From: Deltaproteobacteria bacterium
Lineage (GTDB): Bacteria > Desulfobacterota > JAFDIG01
Length of the DNA stretch: 13,215 nucleotides
Reading direction: 5' to 3'
NCBI GenBank assembly: GCA_019308145.1
Contig: JAFDIG010000032.1
Location: 1-13,215 of the forward strand
Both the position numbers and the translations under genes were made by a program. Position 1 is the first letter of the stretch. Each line of letters starts with the position of its first letter. Positions 7,618-13,215 of this stretch are shown piece by piece. The notes below the pieces were generated by a model. The model ran no database searches and was not told the origin of the DNA. It saw only the letters and a list, made by a program, of their open reading frames with translations.

Positions 7618-7626
7618 TCCTTTTTT
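7593..7626 (+). terminator. Weak candidate terminator after the nadK-recN-acetyltransferase operon
   Basis: An imperfect AT-rich stem (GATTTTA near 7593 against AAAATAATC ending at 7619) is followed by CTTTTTT at 7620-7626, just past the stop codon. The stem is short and bulged, so the T run is the better part of the evidence. The remaining gap to 7682 holds a 13-nt-period direct repeat of AATTCATCCT at 7645 and 7658 and no gene. Confidence 0.3.
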
Positions 7627-7682
7627 AGTATTTTAGTATAAACTAATTCATCCTCTAAATTCATCCTTTTGAATATAAACTT

Positions 7683-7973
7683 TTATATAACTCTATTAAC
7701 AGGAAGTTCAAACAATTTAAATCTCTTATTGCCAAGTTTATCAGATAACTCTTTGCCTGTTTTTACTATATTTTCTGCCTTATTATCATCTGTTACGATC
7801 ATAATTACAGAATTAAAACCTGGCCATACTGCATCATCCATCCTTGGATCTGATATCCTTCCTTTCCCTAAAACCTTATTCCACTTGGTATAAGCCTCCA
7901 CATTTAGGGATGTAATAAAATCTGTGATATCTTCCTCATAATCTACATCATATATAAGTATTAGCATCTTCAT
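7683..7973 (-). CDS. PII-like protein of an RND efflux operon (PG0541-type)
   Basis: A 96-residue cytoplasmic protein, last gene of the efflux operon, 33 nt after the RND pump gene. The pattern is that of a small ferredoxin-like (PII-type) fold: a first strand MLILIYDVDYEE, a helix with Ile/Phe spacing, a conserved loop GKGRISDPRMDDAVWPGFN at about 36-54, a strand VIMIVTDD, a helix rich in Lys/Glu and a last strand KLFELPV. From memory, the PG0541-type transporter-associated proteins have this G-rich/WPG loop and the same place beside RND genes. By analogy with PII proteins it may form trimers and sense a small ligand or metal to tune the pump; this is inference. ATG 7973 has an AAGGAAA Shine-Dalgarno 8 nt upstream; a second ATG two codons in is possible. 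Confidence 0.75.
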   Translation of the reverse strand: MKMLILIYDVDYEEDITDFITSLNVEAYTKWNKVLGKGRISDPRMDDAVWPGFNSVIMIVTDDNKAENIVKTGKELSDKLGNKRFKLFELPVNRVI

Positions 7974-8006
7974 CTTCTATTTTCCTTATTTAATCATTTT
8001 TCATTT

Positions 8007-11000
8007 TTATGATTTTCTTTTTTCAAACATATAATAGACCGTAGGGATTAAAAGCAATGATATAAAAGCTGAAAGGGATAGTCCACCTAATATTGTTATT
8101 CCTAAAGGGTTCCAAATTTCTGCTCCAACCCTTTTGGATATTGCCATTGGGAGCATACCAAAAAAGGTTGTAAGGGTAGTCATTAAAATTGGGCGCAGGC
8201 GGTTTTTTCCTCCTAATGTAATCGCATCAAAAAGCGGGATACCTCTTTTTTGCAAAAGATGGATATAGTCAAGAAGTACAATAGCGTTTTTGGTAACAAT
8301 CCCTGTTAACATAATGATTCCCATAAATGTCATGATATCTAATGTAACACCTGTGATATAAAAAGCATAAAAAACTCCACTTAATGCAAATGGAACTGAG
8401 AACATAATTATAAACGGATCACGTAAATTGCCATACAAAGATGCTAATATCATATAAACAAGAACCATTCCTAAAACAAGCATAAAAGTTAGATCCCTAA
8501 ATGCCTTTTTCTGCTCTTCAACCTCTCCTCCAAATTTTACTGCTACTCCTTTAGGAATTTCTATTTTATTTAGAACTCTCTTTATATCTTTAGTTATATC
8601 TCCAAGAGGTCTTTTATAAATATCGCCTTCAATCATGATGATCCTTTGACGATTTTTTCTATCGATCTCAACTGGACCTTCACTATAAACGATCTGAGCG
8701 ATATTTTTTAATCTTATCATCCTGCCATCTGGTGTAAATATAGGCACATTAGCTAAATTCTCTATCCTGTTTTTATCCTCCTCACTAAAACGGGTAAATA
8801 TATCAAAGTTATCTCCTGCATCCCAAAATTTACTTGCTTCAACACCATAAAAATAGTTCCGCAATGTAGTAGCTATTGTTGCAATATTCAGCCCCAAAGA
8901 TGATGCTTTTTCTCTATTCACCTTAACCCAGAGTTCGGGTCTTGGCTCTTTTTGACTAATGGATAAATCTGTTAACCCAGGTATATTTTTCAATTTCTCT
9001 GTTAGTTTTTTGGCAAAACGATAATTCAGATCAAGATCAGTTCCCACGATCTCAAGGTTTATAGGTCTTCCACCCACTAGCATAGATATCATAAAGGATT
9101 TTGCGCTGACTTTTAACTTACTTATTCCAGGGATCATCTTTATCTTTTCTCTAAGCAGGTATGCGATCTCTTTAGCGCTTCTTTTCCTTTTATCACTATC
9201 AACGAGTTTAAATCCTATTTCACCAATATTTGGTCCTTCATCAAAACCTAACGCAACTCCTATTCCTTTTTCCGTTGATCCATCAAAGGCGTAAGAGTGT
9301 TTGAATTCCTCTGGCTTCACTGTTTCATCCATGATCTTAAGAATCTTTTCAACAACCTTATGGGTTTCTTCTATTCTTGTTCCTTCTGGTAAATGAAATG
9401 AAATACCCACATCACCAGAGTCAATATCAGGTATAAATTGTGTTGAAAGAAAAGGGAAAAGGGATATACTGCTGGCAAAAAGAACAATAGCAAGGGTTAT
9501 TACCATCTTCCTGTGCTCAAGAGACCAAGATAAAACCTTTTCATATCCATTTTCAAACTTTTCTAACACCCATTCACCAAGACGATAAAATAAACCACCT
9601 AAACCTTTTCTCTTTCTTAACATTTCAGGAGTAGACGTTATCCACCTTGATGAAAGCATTGGTGTCATAGATAAAGCAGTAAAAAGAGATGCTAACAATG
9701 TCACAACAATAACAAAAGCAAGCTGTTTAAACATAACCCCAACAATACCAGTTATAAACATCAAAGGAACAAAAACCACCACTACGCTCATAGTAGATGC
9801 GGTGATCGCCATACCCATTTCACTTGCCCCAAATATAGCACTTGCCTTTAAACGACCTCCTCTCTCAATATGACGGACAATGTTTTCAAGTACAACTATC
9901 CCATCATCAACAACCATTCCTGAAGCAATAGCTAAAGACATCAAGGAAACCACATTTATAGTATAGCCAAAAAAATAAAGAAAAATAAAAGATATAATTA
10001 GGGAAAATGGTATTGTAAGGGAGATGATAACAGCCGTGCGAAATCTTCTTAGGAAGACAAAGGTAACAAGAATTACAAATAATATACCTTCAAAAAGTGT
10101 GGTTCTTAAATTTTTTATAGAAAGGAGAATATTATATGAATTGTCTACAACAACATTTATCTTTACATCAGAAGGGAGGTTTTTTTGAATCTTTTTTAGT
10201 TCTTTTTTCACTCTTCTGATAACAGAAACCGTGTTTTTACCAGTTTGCTTTTGAAGTATGAGAACAATAGCCTTTTTCCCATCACCCCATCCTTTTAGTT
10301 CCTCTGGTTTGTAAGCATCTTCAACTTTAGCAACATCTCTCAAATATACAGGATGACCCCTAAAATAACCAATGACCGTATTTTTTATCTCTTTTACGCT
10401 TTTATACCGACCTGGAACACGAACAAAATATTCTCTTGAACCTGACTTAATAGAACCTGAAGGAATATTCAGATTCTCTGCCTTAAGAATCTGATCTATT
10501 TTATAAAGAGATAAATTATATCCTTCTATCTTTTTAAGATCAAAGTAAACATTGATTCTCCTTCTCAAGCCACCATAGATTATAAGAGCACCTACCCCAG
10601 GAACCCTTTTTAATTGATCTGATACCTCTTTATCTACTATATGATAAAGTCTTGGCCAGCTTTTATCACCTGTAATGGTCATAAACATAATAGGAGAAGT
10701 TGCCGTGCTAAATTTAAAGATTATAGGGGGCTTTACATCCTTTGGAAGATCTCTTTTTGCTATATCAAGCTTATCTCTAATATCATTAGTAGCAACATCA
10801 AGGTTTGTTCCCCATTCAAACTTACAAGAAACAAGTGATAAATTATCTAAAGATTTTGATGTTAATGTATCAAGATTATTGAGTGCATTTAAGTTGTTTT
10901 CGAGAACCTCTGTTACTTCTGATTCTACATCAGTTGCGCTTGCACCAGGCCACGTTGTAATCACTGAAACAAGAGGAGGTTCTACTTCAGGAAGCATATC

Positions 11001-11102
11001 GATGTTCAGTTTTGCTAAAGAGACTATCCCAATAAGAATAATTCCTAAAAACAGCATAAAGGTTGCAACAGGCTGTTTTACTGAAAATTCAGGAAGTTTC
11101 AT
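8007..11102 (-). CDS. Efflux RND transporter permease subunit (AcrB/HAE1-like)
   Basis: Inner-membrane, proton-driven pump of a tripartite efflux system; 1031 residues is standard. TM1 lies near 12-30, followed by a first periplasmic domain to about 330; TM2-TM6 span roughly 335-485; a second periplasmic domain spans about 555-865; TM8-TM12 follow to about 1025. The proton-relay residues are intact: Asp399-Asp400 in GMVVDDGIVVLEN (TM4) and Lys938 in GIVTKNAIVLLD (TM10), so the pump is probably active. The presence of Asp-Asp without the charged metal-path signatures I would expect of CusA-type pumps favours drugs, lipids or other hydrophobic substrates, but the substrate cannot be read from the sequence. 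Its ATG overlaps the stop of the adaptor gene by four bases (ATGA), and a GAGGG site lies just upstream, so translation is coupled. Confidence 0.96.
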   Translation of the reverse strand: MKLPEFSVKQPVATFMLFLGIILIGIVSLAKLNIDMLPEVEPPLVSVITTWPGASATDVESEVTEVLENNLNALNNLDTLTSKSLDNLSLVSCKFEWGTNLDVATNDIRDKLDIAKRDLPKDVKPPIIFKFSTATSPIMFMTITGDKSWPRLYHIVDKEVSDQLKRVPGVGALIIYGGLRRRINVYFDLKKIEGYNLSLYKIDQILKAENLNIPSGSIKSGSREYFVRVPGRYKSVKEIKNTVIGYFRGHPVYLRDVAKVEDAYKPEELKGWGDGKKAIVLILQKQTGKNTVSVIRRVKKELKKIQKNLPSDVKINVVVDNSYNILLSIKNLRTTLFEGILFVILVTFVFLRRFRTAVIISLTIPFSLIISFIFLYFFGYTINVVSLMSLAIASGMVVDDGIVVLENIVRHIERGGRLKASAIFGASEMGMAITASTMSVVVVFVPLMFITGIVGVMFKQLAFVIVVTLLASLFTALSMTPMLSSRWITSTPEMLRKRKGLGGLFYRLGEWVLEKFENGYEKVLSWSLEHRKMVITLAIVLFASSISLFPFLSTQFIPDIDSGDVGISFHLPEGTRIEETHKVVEKILKIMDETVKPEEFKHSYAFDGSTEKGIGVALGFDEGPNIGEIGFKLVDSDKRKRSAKEIAYLLREKIKMIPGISKLKVSAKSFMISMLVGGRPINLEIVGTDLDLNYRFAKKLTEKLKNIPGLTDLSISQKEPRPELWVKVNREKASSLGLNIATIATTLRNYFYGVEASKFWDAGDNFDIFTRFSEEDKNRIENLANVPIFTPDGRMIRLKNIAQIVYSEGPVEIDRKNRQRIIMIEGDIYKRPLGDITKDIKRVLNKIEIPKGVAVKFGGEVEEQKKAFRDLTFMLVLGMVLVYMILASLYGNLRDPFIIMFSVPFALSGVFYAFYITGVTLDIMTFMGIIMLTGIVTKNAIVLLDYIHLLQKRGIPLFDAITLGGKNRLRPILMTTLTTFFGMLPMAISKRVGAEIWNPLGITILGGLSLSAFISLLLIPTVYYMFEKRKS

Positions 11103-12283
11103 TTCATTTTCCCTCTTGAAAGCTTTTGACCATAAGCATCTGTTATAATCACAGGTGTACCATCCTTTAATCTATTTTGACCTTTTATTACAACTTTTTC
11201 TCCTTCTCTTAATCCCTGAACTATCTCAATATAATTTTCATCACTAATACCTATTTTTACATTTTTTAAGACAGCTTTTTGGTTTTTAACAACAAAAACA
11301 TAATAATTCCCTGTACCAGGGAGTCTGTTTAGTGCATCTCGTCTAACTGCCAAAGCTCTCTTTTTACCTAAATAAATTCTTGTTGTCACATACATTCCTG
11401 ATTTAAGAAGTAAGTCTTTATTCAATATATGGATCTCAATCTCTGCTGTCCTGGTGGCGGGATTTATAGTTGGGCTTATAAGAGAGACCTCACCATAAAA
11501 GATTTTTCCTGGTACTGCATCTGCTTCAATTTCCACCTTCATACCTTTTTTTATTTTTGGGTACTCTTTTTCAGTTATTGTTGTTACGATCTTTTCAGTT
11601 TCTTCATGAGATATACTGAAAATAGGATGACTGGTTGAAGTAATAGAACCTTGGTCAAGAAAACGAGCTGAAATATACCCACTTATAGGTGCAAGGATTT
11701 TATGTTCACTTTTAAGAATTTCAAGCTGATTTAAAATAGCTTTTGCCCGCCTTACTTGAGCATAGGCTGCTTTAAGCTGAGCTTCAACATGATCTAACTT
11801 CTGTTTTGGTATAGCCTTTTCTTTAAAGAGACTCTTAAGCCTTTTATAATCCTTAACCAAAACATTTCTATTAGCTATTGCCATATGAAGAGCTGCATTT
11901 GCCTCTTTTATCTTTGCCATTATACTTTCTTCCTCTAAGGTTGCAAGGAGTTCCCCTTTCTTTACATAATCACCTTTTTCAACAAGGATTTTCTCAATTA
12001 TTTTGCCTGGGATTTTAGGGAAAACATCTACTTTGAAAAGAGGTTGAACTTCCCCCATCCGCTCAATTACCCATTTAAACTCCCTAAATTTAATTGGCTC
12101 CACTGCAACAGGAATCCTTTCTATCTTTTCTATAAAAACCTCTTTTTTTGTTTTAAACTTGAATATATTATTAGCTGTAAACAAGGATAATGCCATAATT
12201 AATAAAGTAACGAAAAAAGCTCCTACCAACCCTTTTTTCTTTTTTTTCTTCTCTCTTTTTTCTCTTTCTTTCTCCTTTTCCAT
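11099..12283 (-). CDS. Efflux RND transporter periplasmic adaptor subunit (membrane fusion protein)
   Basis: Bridges the RND pump to the outer-membrane channel. Order of parts in 394 residues: a cytoplasmic tail of 18 residues made almost only of Lys, Glu and Arg; one membrane segment at about 19-37; no lipobox cysteine, so it is anchored by this helix; first lipoyl half-motif at about 83-116 (VFPKIPGKI, EKGDYVKKGELL); alpha-hairpin at about 118-193; second lipoyl half at 194-225 (ILAPISGYISAR); a beta-barrel to about 305 containing the conserved NPATRTAEIEI stretch; and a membrane-proximal domain at the end. ATG 12283 is preceded by AAAGGA with 8-nt spacing. The N-terminal tail is encoded by an almost unbroken purine tract with runs of seven and six A. 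The gene overlaps the RND gene by four bases. Confidence 0.94.
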   Translation of the reverse strand: MEKEKEREKREKKKKKKGLVGAFFVTLLIMALSLFTANNIFKFKTKKEVFIEKIERIPVAVEPIKFREFKWVIERMGEVQPLFKVDVFPKIPGKIIEKILVEKGDYVKKGELLATLEEESIMAKIKEANAALHMAIANRNVLVKDYKRLKSLFKEKAIPKQKLDHVEAQLKAAYAQVRRAKAILNQLEILKSEHKILAPISGYISARFLDQGSITSTSHPIFSISHEETEKIVTTITEKEYPKIKKGMKVEIEADAVPGKIFYGEVSLISPTINPATRTAEIEIHILNKDLLLKSGMYVTTRIYLGKKRALAVRRDALNRLPGTGNYYVFVVKNQKAVLKNVKIGISDENYIEIVQGLREGEKVVIKGQNRLKDGTPVIITDAYGQKLSRGKMK

Positions 12284-12343
12284 AAACCATATCCTTTATA
12301 TTTTGATATTATTTCATTCTTATATTAAGCAAATCTTTTAACA

Positions 12344-12360
12344 AAGGGTTGCAATCCCTT
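12344..12360 (-). other. Stem-loop between the TolC-type and adaptor genes
   Basis: AAGGG/CCCTT arms (12344-12348 and 12356-12360) enclose a seven-base loop in the 141-nt gap 12284-12424. On the minus strand it is followed by a moderately T-rich TTTGTTAAAAG, too weak for a convincing terminator. It could be a processing or partial attenuation site that lowers expression of the pump relative to the channel. The same bases form the start of a CRISPR-repeat-like sequence. A smaller CTGA/TCAG stem lies at 12403-12414. Confidence 0.35.
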
Positions 12361-12424
12361 ATTAAAGCAGATTTAAAATTTCTAATTCCTATTTTCTTCC
12401 TTCTGACTCGTCAGCTAAAAGGTT

Positions 12425-13215
12425 TTATTTGCTTCGCTCAAGCCTTTTTCCAACCGCTCTTTCAAGTTCAGCAAAAGCTATTTCATAACCATAAAGAGAA
12501 CTATAATAATTCGTTTCTGCTTGTGTAAGAAAAGTCCTTGCATCTAAAACCTCAGTTGAGGTGGTCATCTGCTGTTTATATTGTAGATTAGTTATCCTAA
12601 AATTTTCTCTTGCTTGTTCAAGCGATTTTTTTGCTGTCTTAATATTTTCTTCTGCTACTTTAAGCTTTAAATAAGCATTCTTAACTTCCACTTTTATGCT
12701 ATTTTCAATACTTCTTAACTGTTGTAACAGCTCCAACTTTTTGTAACGATATTTTTCTGTCTCGTTTCGCTTTTTGCCCCACTCAAAAAATGTCCATTGC
12801 ATCAAAAGGGTAATACTTGCATTATGATCATTACCATAATCATTGTTGGTTGCTGTCAAATTATCTCCTGTTTGTTCATAAGAACCAATAAGAAAGATTT
12901 TAGGGAAATATGAACTCTTAGCAAGCTTTATAGCTAATCCTGCATTTTTTAATGCGAGTCTTAATGCCTTTAATTCAGGTCTGTTTCTCATAGCCTGAAT
13001 AAATAAGGTATCAAGCGAAAAATTAAAAGATCGTTCCTTTAAAAGATCCTGGACTTCACTTTTTTGATTTATATCCAACATTAAAAGGGTGTTAAAACTT
13101 GAAATTGCCATCTCAAGCTCGCTTTTTGCCTTTACCCTTTGTTGAATTGCATGTGATAGAGCAACTTTAGATTTCAAAAGATCATTGTATGCTATCATAC
13201 CTTGTTTATAAAATT
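12425..13215 (-). CDS. TolC-family outer-membrane efflux protein (N-terminus beyond window)
   Basis: C-terminal 262 residues of an outer-membrane factor; the frame is open to the right edge. The first in-frame ATG (13198) is internal, because the codons before it (FYKQG) continue the family's usual YKQG-x-IAYNDLL segment. Visible are the end of the first OEP repeat (alpha-helical, residues 1 to about 55 of the fragment), the RPELKALRLAL motif that opens the second repeat, a strand region FPKIFLIGSYEQTGDN, and a long helical stretch with heptad-like Leu/Ala/Glu spacing, ending in the typical AFAELERAVGK. It forms the trimeric channel through the outer membrane and periplasm for the RND pump downstream. 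Order channel, adaptor, pump, PII-like protein places it first of the four visible genes; its promoter lies outside the window. Confidence 0.93.
   Translation of the reverse strand, partial: FYKQGMIAYNDLLKSKVALSHAIQQRVKAKSELEMAISSFNTLLMLDINQKSEVQDLLKERSFNFSLDTLFIQAMRNRPELKALRLALKNAGLAIKLAKSSYFPKIFLIGSYEQTGDNLTATNNDYGNDHNASITLLMQWTFFEWGKKRNETEKYRYKKLELLQQLRSIENSIKVEVKNAYLKLKVAEENIKTAKKSLEQARENFRITNLQYKQQMTTSTEVLDARTFLTQAETNYYSSLYGYEIAFAELERAVGKRLERSK

Noticed and set aside
7633..7646. TTAGT/ACTAA stem in the convergent gap as a bidirectional terminator
   Set aside because: Five base pairs only, with no T run after it in the minus-strand direction.
10675..11148. 157-codon plus-strand ORF antisense to the RND gene
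   Set aside because: It mirrors the coding frame of a well-supported pump gene, has no Shine-Dalgarno sequence and its Ser/Thr-rich translation resembles no family; it is a shadow.
12403..12424. CTGACGAG on the minus strand, like the hammerhead ribozyme core
   Set aside because: No GAAA box closing a helix II and no helix I/III pairing could be found around it; a chance eight-base match.

Overview
The window is AT-rich DNA from a Gram-negative bacterium: it carries a complete inner-membrane pump, periplasmic adaptor and outer-membrane TolC-type channel set. The style of the housekeeping genes (a bacterial LeuS with zinc-binding cysteines, a nadK-recN pair, a short ArgA-like acetyltransferase) and the low GC suggest an anaerobic, possibly thermophilic lineage such as a Desulfobacterota-like group. 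That placement is inference from gene style only; there is no rRNA or other marker here that settles it.

Layout. (1) Positions 1-186, minus strand: N-terminal part of a small exported protein that runs off the left edge. (2) 187-390: a terminator region containing an exact 74-bp tandem duplication (263-410) that copies the last codons of leuS together with its terminator hairpin. (3) 391-4096, minus strand: an argG-leuS operon. In both genes a strong Shine-Dalgarno sequence places the start downstream of the longest possible ORF (GTG at 2871 for leuS, ATG at 4096 for argG). (4) 4097-4606: a divergent intergenic region with a candidate promoter for each side and a perfect 16-bp palindrome. (5) 4607-7617, plus strand: nadK, recN and an ArgA-like GNAT acetyltransferase, tightly packed and almost without Shine-Dalgarno signals. 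(6) 7683-13215, minus strand, convergent with the previous operon: a TolC-family outer-membrane channel (incomplete at the right edge), membrane fusion protein, 1031-residue RND pump and a 96-residue PII-like protein, in that transcription order.

How they work together. ArgG performs the penultimate step of arginine synthesis, and the GNAT protein probably performs the first (N-acetylglutamate formation), so two arginine genes flank a shared divergent control region. NadK (NADP supply) and RecN (double-strand-break repair) form a common bacterial pair. The right-hand operon encodes a tripartite efflux system in which the small PII-like protein, of the transporter-associated PG0541 type, is the least understood member.

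Novelty. Most of the window is ordinary housekeeping and efflux. The items most worth a second look are the PII-like protein fixed to an RND operon, the exact tandem duplication of the leuS tail plus terminator, two isolated CRISPR-repeat-like sequences in intergenic DNA, and the divergent argG/nadK control region.
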